Shown piece after piece: positions 42,753-52,740 of a stretch of 64,000 nt of DNA (its first letter is position 1; each line of letters begins with the position of its first letter). A program made the position numbers and the translations under genes. A model generated the notes under the pieces. It did not search any database, was not told where the DNA came from, and worked only from the letters and a program-made list of their open reading frames with translations. The DNA comes from an uncultured Prevotellaceae bacterium (GTDB taxonomy: Bacteria > Bacteroidota > Bacteroidia > Bacteroidales > Bacteroidaceae): positions 1 to 64,000 of the forward strand of contig CADCCB010000033.1 of the NCBI GenBank assembly GCA_902799905.1. The letters run 5' to 3'.

Positions 42753-43538
42753 TTATGAAATAATCGTGCCGTGACAGCCATCAATGGCATCAGCCTTGGT
42801 GATGATGACGCGCTGAACGCCTGCATCGATGGCGGCAAGGGCGTTTTCTATCTTCGGCAGCATGCCGCCGCTGATGGTGCCGTCGGCCTTGTAGGTCTCG
42901 AAATCGGTGCGGGTGATGGTGGGGATGACGGAAGTGTCATCGTCAGGATTGCGCAACACACCAGGCTTTTCGAAGGCAAAGATGAGGGTCACGTCGTAAT
43001 AGGGAGCGAGGGCCTTGGCTGTCTCAGAGGCCATCGTGTCGGCATTGGTGTTGAGGATGTGTCCCTGGCCGTCGTGGGTCAGCGGAGCGATGACGGGGAT
43101 GAGGCCTGCATCGAAGAAACGGCATAATTTTGAGCCTTCGGCCTGCTTGACGTCGCCTACGAAGCCGTAGTCAACGGGTGAACCATTGACCATTTTAACG
43201 GGGCGCTTCTCTGAGAGCAGGATATTGGCATCGGCACCTGTGAGTCCGATGGCATCGCACCCCAAGGCTTGAAGGCGGGCTACGACGTTTTTGTTGACCA
43301 GTCCGCCATAGACCATCGTTACAACTTCCAGCATTTCTTTATCGGTGATACGTCGCCCGTCTACCATCTTTGTTTCGATGCCCAGCCGTTCGGCCATCTT
43401 CGTGGCTCTGCGGCCACCGCCGTGAACCAGAATCTTCGGGCCCTGAATAGCGGTGAAATCGCGTAGAAGTTGCGCCAGTTGTGCCTCGTCCTCTACAACG
43501 GCACCACCAACCTTCACTATGGTCAATTTATCTTTCAT
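42753..43538 (-). CDS. argB: Acetylglutamate kinase
   Basis: 261 residues. ATP-dependent phosphorylation of N-acetylglutamate in arginine synthesis. Motifs: VKVGGAVVEDE, LVHGGGRRATKMAERLG, GLTGADANIL, ILNTNADTMASETAKAL, GGMLPKIENALAAIDAGVQ. Last gene of topA-aroK-speA-argB; its product pathway makes the substrate of the neighbouring SpeA. Confidence 0.95.
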   Translation of the reverse strand: MKDKLTIVKVGGAVVEDEAQLAQLLRDFTAIQGPKILVHGGGRRATKMAERLGIETKMVDGRRITDKEMLEVVTMVYGGLVNKNVVARLQALGCDAIGLTGADANILLSEKRPVKMVNGSPVDYGFVGDVKQAEGSKLCRFFDAGLIPVIAPLTHDGQGHILNTNADTMASETAKALAPYYDVTLIFAFEKPGVLRNPDDDTSVIPTITRTDFETYKADGTISGGMLPKIENALAAIDAGVQRVIITKADAIDGCHGTIIS

Positions 43539-43552
43539 CTTTTCTTTTTGAT

Positions 43553-43610
43553 GCTTCGATGCTTCGATATGTCGATGTATCGATATCTCGATATATCGAT
43601 ATTTCGAAAA
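43553..43610. repeat. Octamer array with TCGAT core between speA and argB
   Basis: Seven 8-bp units such as TTCGATGC, TTCGATAT, GTCGATGT, ATCGATAT, CTCGATAT. Related to the array at 8703-8790. Confidence 0.7.
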
Positions 43611-43613
43611 TTA

Positions 43614-45506
43614 TTACTCCAAATAGGTATATCCGTAAAGTCCTGAGCGGTAATTACTTAGGAATTCCTTGCCCTCCTCCAATGTGATCTTGCCTTCCTT
43701 GACGCTCTTGGCCACCCAGACCTCCAGTTGACGCACCAGTTTCTTGGGGTTGTATTGCACATAGTCGAGCACCTCGGCCACCGTTTCGCCATCAATAATC
43801 TGGTCGATATGGTAGGTGTTGTCCTTGATACTGATATGGACGGCCGTTGTGTCGCCGAAGAGATTGTGCATATCGCCCAGGATTTCCTGATAGGCACCCA
43901 CGAGGAAGACGCCCAGGTAGTAGTCCTCATTCTTTTTCAGGGCATGTACGGGCAGCGAGTGGGAGTTGTGGCGGTTGGTCACGAAATTGGCAATTTTACC
44001 GTCAGAGTCGCAGGTGATGTCCTGCAATGTGGCGTTGCGCGTAGGCCGCTCATTGAGGCGTTGGATGGGCATGATGGGGAACATCTGGTCGATGGCCCAT
44101 GAGTCTGGCAGGCTCTGGAAGAGCGAGAAGTTGCAGAAATACTTGTCGGCCAGCAGTTTGTCTATGTTCATGAGTTCCTCGGGGATATGCTTCAGGTTCT
44201 TGGCCAAAGCATGTATCTCGTGACAGACACTCCAGTACATCGACTCTATCTCTGCGCGCGTTTTCAGGTCTACGATACCGTGACTGAAGAGGTCGAGCAC
44301 CTCTTCGCGTATCTGCTCGGCATCATGCCAATCTTCCAGCACGTTGCGTGGCGACAGGTTGTCCCATATCTCGTAGAGGTCTTTAACCAGTTGATGCGAG
44401 TTCTCGTCGGGCTCGAACTCCTCTGGCATCTCAGGCAGAGAGGCTGTCTCCAGCACGTTAATGACCAGCACCGAGTGGTGTGCAGCCAACGAGCGTCCGC
44501 TCTCCGTGATGATGTTAGGGTGTGGGATGCCGTTGCGGTTGGCAGCATCGACGAAGGTGTAGATACAGTCGTTGACGTATTCCTGAATACTATAGTTGAC
44601 GCTGCTCTCGCTCGAAGGTGAACGGGTGCCGTCATAATCGACGCCAAGTCCGCCTCCACAGTCGACGAAGTCAACATTATACCCCATCTTGTGCAGTTGG
44701 ATATAGAACTGTGAAGCCTCGCGCAGGGCGGTCTGGATGCGGCGTATCTTGGTGATTTGGCTGCCAATGTGGAAATGGATGAGACGCAGGCAGTCGCGCA
44801 TGTCTTTCTTGTCGAGCAGTTCCAAAGCCTCCAGGAGTTCAGCACTCGTCAGTCCGAACTTGGATGCATCGCCGCCGCTTTCCTCCCATTTGCCACTACC
44901 GCTGCTGGCCAGTTTGATGCGTATGCCGATATTCGGCTTGACACCCAGTTTCTTGGCTTCGCGTGCGATGAGTTCCAGTTCGTTGGGCTTCTCCACGACA
45001 ATGAAGATCTGCTTGCCCATCTTTTGGGCCAGCAAGGCCAGTTCGATGTATCCTTGGTCTTTGTAGCCGTTGCAGACGATGATGGAGTCGCTCTGGCATT
45101 GTACGGCGATGACGGCGTGCAGTTCGGGCTTCGAGCCAGCCTCGACGCCGAGGTTGAATTTGCGACCGTGGCTGATAATTTCCTCTACGACAGGCTGCAT
45201 CTGGTTCACCTTGATGGGGTAGACCACATAGTTCTCGCCTTTGTAGTCGTACTCCTTGGCGGCCTTCTTGAAGCAACTCCAGGTCTTCTCGATACGGTTG
45301 TCGAGGATGTCGGGGAAACGCAGCAGCACAGGGGGGGTGACATCGCGCAGCGACAATTCGTCCATCACTTCGCGCAAGTCTATCTGAGCGTCGTCCTTGC
45401 AAGGGGTCACATAGACATGGCCGGTGTCGTTGATGCCGAAATAACTGGTGCCCCAACCGTTGATGTTATACAGTTCGCGGGCGTCGTCAATAGTCCATTT
45501 CTTCAT
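43614..45506 (-). CDS. speA: Biosynthetic arginine decarboxylase
   Basis: 630 residues, the usual length. A PLP enzyme making agmatine for polyamines. YPIKVNQMQPVVEEI carries the PLP lysine near residue 103, VDCGGGLGVDYDGTRS the glycine-rich loop, and SGRSLAAHHSVLV the later PLP contact. It overlaps aroK by four bases. Confidence 0.95.
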   Translation of the reverse strand: MKKWTIDDARELYNINGWGTSYFGINDTGHVYVTPCKDDAQIDLREVMDELSLRDVTPPVLLRFPDILDNRIEKTWSCFKKAAKEYDYKGENYVVYPIKVNQMQPVVEEIISHGRKFNLGVEAGSKPELHAVIAVQCQSDSIIVCNGYKDQGYIELALLAQKMGKQIFIVVEKPNELELIAREAKKLGVKPNIGIRIKLASSGSGKWEESGGDASKFGLTSAELLEALELLDKKDMRDCLRLIHFHIGSQITKIRRIQTALREASQFYIQLHKMGYNVDFVDCGGGLGVDYDGTRSPSSESSVNYSIQEYVNDCIYTFVDAANRNGIPHPNIITESGRSLAAHHSVLVINVLETASLPEMPEEFEPDENSHQLVKDLYEIWDNLSPRNVLEDWHDAEQIREEVLDLFSHGIVDLKTRAEIESMYWSVCHEIHALAKNLKHIPEELMNIDKLLADKYFCNFSLFQSLPDSWAIDQMFPIMPIQRLNERPTRNATLQDITCDSDGKIANFVTNRHNSHSLPVHALKKNEDYYLGVFLVGAYQEILGDMHNLFGDTTAVHISIKDNTYHIDQIIDGETVAEVLDYVQYNPKKLVRQLEVWVAKSVKEGKITLEEGKEFLSNYRSGLYGYTYLE

Positions 45507-46030
45507 AACTTCAGTAGTTCGCGAATCTTTTCTATAGTTGTTTTGATTTTCTCAAAGTTGTCCATCAGGCTAATATCGAACACATAGCGTGCCTTCGAAT
45601 AATAAGGTTCGCGCTCCTGCAGGTGCTCGCGTATGTAGGCTGTCAGTTCGTCTGGGCTTTTGCCTTTGAGCAGCGGACGCTCAACCTTGGCCATGAGCAA
45701 GTGTTTGTAGAGCACGTCGGGTGTAGCCTTGAGGTAGACCACCTGCCCCTGTTGGTTCATGTAGTCGATATTGTCGAAGAAACAGGGCGTGCCGCCTCCG
45801 CAACTGATGATGACATCTTCAAACTCTGCCACCTCGTGCAGCATGTTGTACTCAATCTTGCGAAAACCCTCCTCTCCCAGTTCGGAAAAGAGTTGTGGCA
45901 CCGTCTTATGCCGTCGGCTCTCAATATACCAGTCAAGGTCGTAGAATGCAATGCCCAACTCCTTTGAGAGGGCTTTCCCTACGGTGGTCTTGCCTGCACC
46001 CATGTAGCCTATGAGGAAAATCCTTGTCAT
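45503..46030 (-). CDS. aroK: Shikimate kinase
   Basis: 175 residues. P-loop GYMGAGKTTVGKALSKEL at residues 8-25, shikimate-binding DLDWYIESR and SCGGGTPCF, lid PLLKGKSPDEL. Phosphorylates shikimate in the aromatic amino-acid pathway. Confidence 0.95.
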   Translation of the reverse strand: MTRIFLIGYMGAGKTTVGKALSKELGIAFYDLDWYIESRRHKTVPQLFSELGEEGFRKIEYNMLHEVAEFEDVIISCGGGTPCFFDNIDYMNQQGQVVYLKATPDVLYKHLLMAKVERPLLKGKSPDELTAYIREHLQEREPYYSKARYVFDISLMDNFEKIKTTIEKIRELLKL

Positions 46031-46034
46031 AAAC

Positions 46035-46083
46035 CTCTAATCTCAAACCTCAAATCTCAAACCTCAAATCTCAAACCTCAACC
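46035..46083. repeat. Heptamer array CTCAAAC/CTCAAAT at the topA stop
   Basis: Seven tandem 7-bp units between aroK and topA. The last unit supplies the topA TGA stop (46078-46080). Confidence 0.8.
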
Positions 46084-48390
46084 CCTGTTGATGATTTCCA
46101 TGCACTCCTCATAGGTCAGGTCTTTGGCGCGCTCGTGCATCGACTTGGGCAGGCGGTAGTTCTTGCCGTTGTAGGCCAGATAAGGGCCATAGCGTCCATT
46201 CAGAACCTGAAGTTTCTCATCCTGGCTGAAGGACTTCAAGTGCTTCTGTGATTCCTGTTTACGCTTCTCTTCGATGAGTTTCACGGCATCGCCGATGGTG
46301 ACGCTCAATGGGTCAACGCCTTTTGGCAGCGACGTGTATGATTTCTTATGCAGCACATAGGGGCCGAAGCGACCGGCTCCCACGGTGACGGGCTCACCTT
46401 CATATTCGCCCAGCATGCGGGGCAGTTTGAATAGTTCGAGAGCCTGCTCCAGCGTGATACCTTCCATGCTCAGTTCTTTCGGCATGTGAGCAAATAAGGG
46501 CTTGTCTGCGTCATCGGCTGTTCCTATTTGGACAACAGGGCCGAAACGTCCGATTTTAACGAATACGGGCCTCTTGGTCTTCGGATCGACACCCAGTGGA
46601 CGCTCGCCAGCCTTATGCTCAGAACGGGCATTGATGGTGGCCTCGACGGTGGGCTCAAAATCCTTGTAGAAGCGGCGCATCATCTTGTCCCATTGTTGTT
46701 TGCCTTCAGCAATCTTATCGAAGTCCTGCTCCACTTTAGCCGTGAAATTATAATCCATGATGCCAGGGAAGTGTTCCATCAGGAAGTCGTTGACCACAAT
46801 GCCAATATCGGTGGGCAGCAATTTGCCTTTATCGCTTCCGATGGTTTCCGAGCGGTATTTCTGGGTGATCTGTTTTCCTTTCAAGGTGATGAGTAAGAAC
46901 TTGTGTTCTTCGCCCTTCTTGTCGCCTTTAACTACGTATTCACGCTGCTGGATGGTAGAGATGGTGGGAGCATAGGTTGAAGGACGGCCGATACCTAATT
47001 CCTCCAACTTGTGCACAAGTGAGGCCTCGGTATATCGCTGTGGCCCCTGACTGGTTCGCTCAATGGCGGAAATCTCGCGGCGAATCAGTTCCTGACCTTT
47101 CTTAAGGGGAGGTAGGATGTGAACGAACTCGTCACGATTCTCATCCTCGTCATCCACCGACTCACGATAGACCTTCAGGAAACCGTCGAACTTGACCACC
47201 TCACCAGTGGCAACGAAATTGGTGGCTTGCTTCTGGTTGTCAGTCGTCAAACCGATCTCTACTGTCGTCTTCTCTATCTCGGCATCGGCCATCTGCGAGG
47301 CTGCAGTACGCTTCCAGATCAGGTCGTAGAGACGTTTCTCCTGCGATGTGCCTTCTATTGAGGTATTTTCCATGTAGGTGGGGCGAATGGCCTCGTGAGC
47401 CTCCTGGGCTCCCTTTGAACTGGTGTGATACTGTCGCACCTTGCTGTATTCGGCACCGTAGAGGCGTGTAATCTCCTCCTTCGAGGCGTTGATGCAGAGA
47501 CCCGACAGATTCACCGAGTCAGTACGCATGTAGGTGATAAGACCATTCTCGTACAGATGCTGTGCTACCATCATCGTCTGACTAACGGTGAAGCCCAGTT
47601 TACGGGCGGCCTCCTGCTGAAGGGTAGAAGTGGTGAATGGAGGAGCGGGGGTGCGCTTCAGCGGCTTCTTCTGAATGGAGTCGACGGTGAAAGTGCCATT
47701 TATGCACAATTCGAGGAATTGCTCTACCTCCTGCTCTGTCTTAAAGCGGGTGGCCAGCGTGGCTTTTACCTCCGACTGTGAGCCGTCAATATTGGTGACA
47801 CCGAAGACAGCGTTGACGCTATAGTATGTCTCGGCCTGAAAAGCCTGGATTTCGCGTTCGCGCTCTACTATCAGTCTTACTGCGACACTTTGCACACGGC
47901 CTGCCGAAAGGGCGGGCTTCACCTTGCGCCACAGCACGGGCGACAACTTGAATCCTACCAAGCGGTCGAGTACACGGCGGGCCTGCTGTGCATTCACCAG
48001 ATTCATGTCCAATGTGCGGGGGTTTTCGATAGCCGCTAAGATGGCTGGTTTCGTGATTTCGTGAAACACGATGCGCTTTGTCTTCTGTTCATCGAGACCC
48101 AGCACTTCACACAGATGCCACGAGATGGCCTCTCCTTCGCGGTCTTCATCGGATGCGAGCCACACCTGACTGGCTTTCTGGGCCTGTGAGCGCAATTCGC
48201 TTACCAACTTCTTCTTCTCCTCAGGAATCTCATATTCGGGTACCAGTGTCTTGTCGTCGATACTCAGTTCACGTTTCTTAAGGTCGCGGATATGTCCGTA
48301 ACTGGACATGACCTTATAGTCGGTACCAAGGAACTTCTCAATAGTCTTAGCCTTGGCAGGCGACTCCACGATGACTAAATTCTTCTGCAT
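46078..48390 (-). CDS. topA: DNA topoisomerase I
   Basis: 770 residues. Toprim domain LVIVESPAKAKTIEKFLG with SDEDREGEAISWHL; active-site Tyr in LITYMRTDSVNLS near residue 290. The C-terminal third has repeated GRFGP-type zinc-free modules (KIGRFGPVVQIG, GAGRFGPYVLHK, NGRYGPYLAYNG). It relaxes negative supercoils. First gene of the topA-aroK-speA-argB operon; the stop codon lies inside a heptamer array. Confidence 0.96.
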   Translation of the reverse strand: MQKNLVIVESPAKAKTIEKFLGTDYKVMSSYGHIRDLKKRELSIDDKTLVPEYEIPEEKKKLVSELRSQAQKASQVWLASDEDREGEAISWHLCEVLGLDEQKTKRIVFHEITKPAILAAIENPRTLDMNLVNAQQARRVLDRLVGFKLSPVLWRKVKPALSAGRVQSVAVRLIVEREREIQAFQAETYYSVNAVFGVTNIDGSQSEVKATLATRFKTEQEVEQFLELCINGTFTVDSIQKKPLKRTPAPPFTTSTLQQEAARKLGFTVSQTMMVAQHLYENGLITYMRTDSVNLSGLCINASKEEITRLYGAEYSKVRQYHTSSKGAQEAHEAIRPTYMENTSIEGTSQEKRLYDLIWKRTAASQMADAEIEKTTVEIGLTTDNQKQATNFVATGEVVKFDGFLKVYRESVDDEDENRDEFVHILPPLKKGQELIRREISAIERTSQGPQRYTEASLVHKLEELGIGRPSTYAPTISTIQQREYVVKGDKKGEEHKFLLITLKGKQITQKYRSETIGSDKGKLLPTDIGIVVNDFLMEHFPGIMDYNFTAKVEQDFDKIAEGKQQWDKMMRRFYKDFEPTVEATINARSEHKAGERPLGVDPKTKRPVFVKIGRFGPVVQIGTADDADKPLFAHMPKELSMEGITLEQALELFKLPRMLGEYEGEPVTVGAGRFGPYVLHKKSYTSLPKGVDPLSVTIGDAVKLIEEKRKQESQKHLKSFSQDEKLQVLNGRYGPYLAYNGKNYRLPKSMHERAKDLTYEECMEIINRG

Positions 48391-48432
48391 GTCTTTTTAT
48401 TGCTTTTTGGGGTTTTCTTCTCTTTGGGGCTG

Positions 48433-48440
48433 CAAAAGTA
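48433..48440 (-). promoter_or_regulatory. -7 box of the topA operon
   Basis: The minus strand reads TACTTTTG, 42 bases before the topA ATG. Confidence 0.6.
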
Positions 48441-48509
48441 AGCAAAAAGTTTGCTTCCACCTTATATATATAGAAGAATTTTAGTTTTCTTAACGATTGA
48501 GCGCTGTCA

Positions 48510-49037
48510 TTACATCTTTTCCGTGGACAGAAAGCGGCTAACACCCTGGCTGATGCTATGCAACCCGAAATCCTTCGGATCGACCTTCTGAAGCGGCAGC
48601 CAGAAGAGTTCGGCAGCATCGTCGGCGGCTGCTGGTGACACATCGTTGTTATTGACGTGTACGCGATAAAACATGTCGAGTGTGTGAATGATCATGCCTG
48701 AGTAGGCATAGCGGTTGGGTATGGAGAACAGATAGTCTACTTGGTTAACGGTGATGCCTGTCTCTTCACGTATTTCTCGTATCATGCCTTCTTCGCTTGT
48801 CTCGTTCATGTCAACGAAGCCTCCAGGCAGGTCATAGGTTCCCTTGGCTGGTTCCTTACCTCTGATGGCAACAAGCAGTTCCTGCTGTTCGTTAATAATG
48901 AATGCAGCCGTAGCCGACGATGGATTGGCATAATATGTGAAGCCGCAGTCGGCACACTTCTTGCTTTTCTCGTTGTTAATCCTAAAGGCTTTGCTGCCGC
49001 AGGCCGGACAGAAGATAAATTTGTCTAACGGATGCAT
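48510..49037 (-). CDS. Nudix hydrolase with zinc ribbon
   Basis: 175 residues. An N-terminal zinc ribbon (FCPACGSKAF then KCADCGFTYY) precedes the Nudix box GGFVDMNETSEEGMIREIRE then ETGI, which fits GX5EX7REUXEEXGU. The zinc ribbon suggests an NADH pyrophosphatase-like or nucleotide-sanitising enzyme; the substrate is not clear. Confidence 0.9.
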   Translation of the reverse strand: MHPLDKFIFCPACGSKAFRINNEKSKKCADCGFTYYANPSSATAAFIINEQQELLVAIRGKEPAKGTYDLPGGFVDMNETSEEGMIREIREETGITVNQVDYLFSIPNRYAYSGMIIHTLDMFYRVHVNNNDVSPAAADDAAELFWLPLQKVDPKDFGLHSISQGVSRFLSTEKM

Positions 49038-49071
49038 ATGAAATGAGAATTGATGATTGGGAAATGGGTAA

Positions 49072-49986
49072 TTATGGGTGGAGGTAAGGCACGCAGCGTT
49101 TAATGTCTACAGGGAAGGGAGTGGTGGCGACGCTGTCTTTGGTGATATCGACTTTGACTATGCACGCTTTGGCATTGAGTGGCTTTGTAGGGTCGAAGAT
49201 GAAGTTGCCAATGCTATAATAGATAGGCTTCCCTTGATAGTGTTCCACGGTCTGCATCGTGTGTGTATGGTGACAAATGAGGACATCGGCACCGGCTCGT
49301 ATCAGACGGTGGGCCTCCAGGCGCTGTGATGGCACAGGCCGTAGGGTGTGCTCACCTCCCCAATGCAGCGAAACGATGACAACCGCCGATGGATCGGATT
49401 GTTTCAAACGGTTGATGCGAGCCGTCAGTACATCCATTGATTCCTGACTCACGCATGGACGATTCTCTAAGTAGGCGAAGTTCTCAAGGGCCAATCGTAG
49501 CGATGCCACTAGCCACACTTTCCTTGGTTTTTCTGCCAGCAGGACAGGCTGTGAGGCTGCCTCCATCGTAGAGTCGGCACCAATGGGTATCATACCTGCC
49601 TTGAGCACATTCCGTCTGGTATCCATCAGTCCCTCGCGGCCTTGGTCTATTGTGTGGTTGTTGGCCAGGTTCAGGTGAGTTATGCCATGACTTCTCAGAA
49701 CCCGTAACCATTCGGGCTCGGCACGGAAGATAAACTGTTTCTGTACGGGAGCCTTGATCTTGGTGGCAGGACATTCCAGGTTACCCACCACCATGTCGGA
49801 AGCGTGAAAGACGGAGTCGACCGCCTTGGAAAACAAGTGGTCGGCTCCGTGCTTCTCTATCACTTTACGCACCCCACGGTCAAGCAGGATGTCGCCAGTG
49901 AAGATGATGGTGACCTGTCGGTCTCTTACTGCCTGTGCGTACAAGCAAAAGAGGCTAACAGCCAGAACTATAGAATACGCTCTCAT
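49072..49986 (-). CDS. CapA-family (PGA_cap) metallophosphatase-like protein
   Basis: 304 residues from ATG 49986, which gives a signal peptide (MRAYSIVLAVSLFCLYAQAV); an ATG 30 bases upstream is possible. Motifs: TIIFTGDILLDRGVRKVIEK, VVGNLECPAT, LNLANNHTIDQGREGLMDT, VIVSLHWGGEH and ADVLICHHTHTMQTVE. The fold is calcineurin-like and related to poly-gamma-glutamate capsule proteins. It overlaps the DUF3160 gene by about 30 bases. Confidence 0.88.
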   Translation of the reverse strand: MRAYSIVLAVSLFCLYAQAVRDRQVTIIFTGDILLDRGVRKVIEKHGADHLFSKAVDSVFHASDMVVGNLECPATKIKAPVQKQFIFRAEPEWLRVLRSHGITHLNLANNHTIDQGREGLMDTRRNVLKAGMIPIGADSTMEAASQPVLLAEKPRKVWLVASLRLALENFAYLENRPCVSQESMDVLTARINRLKQSDPSAVVIVSLHWGGEHTLRPVPSQRLEAHRLIRAGADVLICHHTHTMQTVEHYQGKPIYYSIGNFIFDPTKPLNAKACIVKVDITKDSVATTPFPVDIKRCVPYLHP

Positions 49987-52324
49987 TGTCGACAGGGGCA
50001 TTGTCCAATGGCACAATGACAGGTGTCATCCAACTGGGCACGCCCTCACGAGGATGTTGTTCCAGATACTGCTGCCACTCTTCATCGTTAAGACGCTGGT
50101 CGTTGATGGAACGCTGGAATTCGCGATAGGAGAACACGGCTCCTCGGGTGAGGTAAAGCCGTCCGCCGATTTCCACTACCACATAGATCTCGTCGGCATC
50201 GCCGATGGCCTCAAACAGGATGCTCTTGTTGGGATTATTGTCAGCATTGGCGGTATAGACGTCAGCCACCAGTGCCACCTTGCGGTCAGGTCCTTGGATG
50301 GACTCCCAGTCCCATATCTCGTGGTCGGCATCGCGCAACAGGTCAAGTGAAATATTCTCGTAGGTGGCTCCAATATACTCCAACTGATCATATTCCTCGT
50401 CAGCCAGTACTTCGCCTTGCAACTCCTTCTCGCTGATGCCTAACAGGAATTCGGCCTGCTCGCACAACTGGGTATGGGCCCTGAGAATCTTCTCGTTCGT
50501 CAGGTCATACTTGGCGAGGATGTCCTTTGTGTTGTTGAGCAGTTCGATGGCTTTCTTCCAGAAGTTCACGTTGGGCTCTACATATCCTTTCACCACAGGA
50601 TCTGGGGGACCACCGCCTCCACACTCCGCACCGAAAGGCTGTTTGGCATATAAGATGGCATCGTGTTTCAGTTCTGTCCACGAAGCCAGGGCGGCATTCA
50701 GCGACTTGCGATCCCACGCGTCGGTGAGCATGAAATAGGGGGCATTCTGGGGCTTGTCGATGACAGTTTTCAATGTCGACATCCATTTCACCGCAGCATT
50801 CTCGTCCCAGTTGATGGAGTCCATACGCTTCTGCATTTGTTTCAGGGCGGGTTCAAAGCCTTCCCATTGTGAGCCCTCGTTCAGTTCATCCATCAGAATC
50901 TTCTCTGCGGCAGTCACTCTCATGGCAGCCATGAAATCAAGTCCCTTTGGCACGTCGCGCTTTGTGGGAAGGTTATCATAGTCGACCATCTCCTGCAGTA
51001 CTTCTGCATCAGGTTGATAGCGCTGTGGCATCAGGCGTACCTTATATTTGCTGGTGTGCTGGAACTTCGGACGGATACGTGTTTGGTTTTCTGCGATTTC
51101 ATCGATCTTTTTGCAGCGTTTCGTGAAGTCGCTCTCCTCTTGCATCACCTGCCAAACCTGCATGATACTCACATCGTCTGGTTGCCCCATCAGCCATGTC
51201 ATAGGTTCATAGAACTTGTTGTAAAGCGTGGTGAGTCGGGTGTTTGATCCGATGGTTTCAGCCAGGGCGAAGGCTTTTTTCATGTCCTGCTCATTATCCG
51301 TTTGGAACGGAACGGTCTGCAACCACATCATGGCGCGGAAATAGCGCTGTAAGGTCTCATTGCGGGTGTAGTGGCCACGCGGACGGAAAAGGCTGTATGC
51401 AAACTTCGCATCGGTGTAGCCAAGATATGACGAGAAGTTGTCCTCGCTTTTCATGACCTTTTGGTATTCTTCTAGGGCCGTAGCATCACCGCTGGGTTCT
51501 TGTCCTGATAGCAGGCTCTGGGCAACTGTGAGATAGGTGCTGAGCCATTGCTTAACATCGCTGTCAAGTGCACCGCCAGAGGTGGCGATGGTCTTGTCCA
51601 ACTCCTTACAGAAGGAACTGATATTGCCGAGGAAGCAGTGTTGTTCTATTTCGCGTAGCATACAGTCGAAATAGAGATGGTAGAGTTGCAGGTACAGGTC
51701 GGTGGTTACAAACGACGGAAATTCATGGTAGTCGTTCTGTTCGTAAAGTTGGAACAGTTGTTGGTGCTTGGCTGGAACGATGGCAAAGCCATTCTCTCCA
51801 AGCCGTTGGTAAAGCCTGACATCCATCGAATCGACCAAAGCGGGATTCATCACGTTCTGCATGTTCACCCTACCGTAGTCCGATTTGAAGTTCAATACCT
51901 GTAGTTCCTCCATGCGTTGTTCAATACGGTCGATGAATGCTTGTTGCTCAGGGGTGTAAGCCATCACCTCGGGTTTGATGCTGCCGTAGTAGTTATCGCG
52001 GTACGACATGTTGTTGTCATACTCAGCATGGTTAAAAAACTCCTCCGTGTCATCGAAGTTCCACATCAGCGAGTCATACCAAGTGGTTGATGCGTAGATA
52101 CTGCGCAGGTACGAGTCACGGAAAGGGAAGCCTTTTTGGGCAGCAAAGGCGTTACGCAGGATGTTCAGGTCGCTTAGTCTTAGTTGCGAGATGTCCATCT
52201 CCAGGTCTATGTCTTTGTTCAGGCTTTCCACATCCAGTTGGGTCACTGGCAGTGGCTGCTGCTGATTGTTGGTGGCACAGGCCGTCAGCAGTCCAATAAT
52301 GAATACAAAAAATAACTTTTTCAT
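49955..52324 (-). CDS. DUF3160 lipoprotein
   Basis: 789 residues. Lipoprotein signal MKKLFFVFIIGLLTAC with Cys at 16. The rest matches the large helical DUF3160 family (FVTTDLYLQLYHLYFDCMLR, ELKHDAILYAKQPFGAECGG). Function is unknown; predicted to sit at the periplasmic or outer face of the envelope. Its ATG overlaps the stop of the FG-GAP-like fragment. Confidence 0.88.
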   Translation of the reverse strand: MKKLFFVFIIGLLTACATNNQQQPLPVTQLDVESLNKDIDLEMDISQLRLSDLNILRNAFAAQKGFPFRDSYLRSIYASTTWYDSLMWNFDDTEEFFNHAEYDNNMSYRDNYYGSIKPEVMAYTPEQQAFIDRIEQRMEELQVLNFKSDYGRVNMQNVMNPALVDSMDVRLYQRLGENGFAIVPAKHQQLFQLYEQNDYHEFPSFVTTDLYLQLYHLYFDCMLREIEQHCFLGNISSFCKELDKTIATSGGALDSDVKQWLSTYLTVAQSLLSGQEPSGDATALEEYQKVMKSEDNFSSYLGYTDAKFAYSLFRPRGHYTRNETLQRYFRAMMWLQTVPFQTDNEQDMKKAFALAETIGSNTRLTTLYNKFYEPMTWLMGQPDDVSIMQVWQVMQEESDFTKRCKKIDEIAENQTRIRPKFQHTSKYKVRLMPQRYQPDAEVLQEMVDYDNLPTKRDVPKGLDFMAAMRVTAAEKILMDELNEGSQWEGFEPALKQMQKRMDSINWDENAAVKWMSTLKTVIDKPQNAPYFMLTDAWDRKSLNAALASWTELKHDAILYAKQPFGAECGGGGPPDPVVKGYVEPNVNFWKKAIELLNNTKDILAKYDLTNEKILRAHTQLCEQAEFLLGISEKELQGEVLADEEYDQLEYIGATYENISLDLLRDADHEIWDWESIQGPDRKVALVADVYTANADNNPNKSILFEAIGDADEIYVVVEIGGRLYLTRGAVFSYREFQRSINDQRLNDEEWQQYLEQHPREGVPSWMTPVIVPLDNAPVDNESVFYSSGC

Positions 52325-52740
52325 AGGCTAAAATATCTTTGAGCAGTTTCTTGGTCTGTATCTTTAATAAGTAGGTGGTCGAAAGCCATTCCGAATTCTT
52401 GCCAGCGGTAGTCAGCGACACCAAAATGTCCGATTCCATCGGTTTCAAGTGCTCGCACCTTGCCGTCTATATAGCGGAAGTCAATCAGTATTCCGCCCAG
52501 TCGTGAACCCAACCAGAGGGGTCGTACCTTCTTACCATCTACCATCTTGAAGATGAAAATGCGTCGTGCCACTTCTGGATGAAAGCGGGTGCTTTTGATG
52601 ACACCCACCATTGCGTCAGTCTTGCCATCCCCGTCCACATCGCCTGTCTCGAATCGATAGACAGGGTAAGGTAGCCGCCAGTCGTTCAGCCAGTAGAGAC
52701 TGTCAGTCTCCCTAACCAGGCGGAAAGCGGTGGAGTCCTT
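52321..52740 (-). pseudogene. FG-GAP-like protein without start, in frame after an upstream TGA
   Basis: 139 codons stay open from just after the TGA of the DUF4369 gene (52741-52743) to 52321, in the same frame. The residues look genuine: KDSTAFRLVRETDSLYWLND, then RFETGDVDGDGKTDAMVGVI (an FG-GAP/calcium-like DVDGDGKTD loop). No ATG occurs before the middle; a GTG (52638) would give 105 residues and cut the loop. Either the signal-peptide part was deleted, or the TGA is read through to give a fused protein. The first is more likely. Confidence 0.6.
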
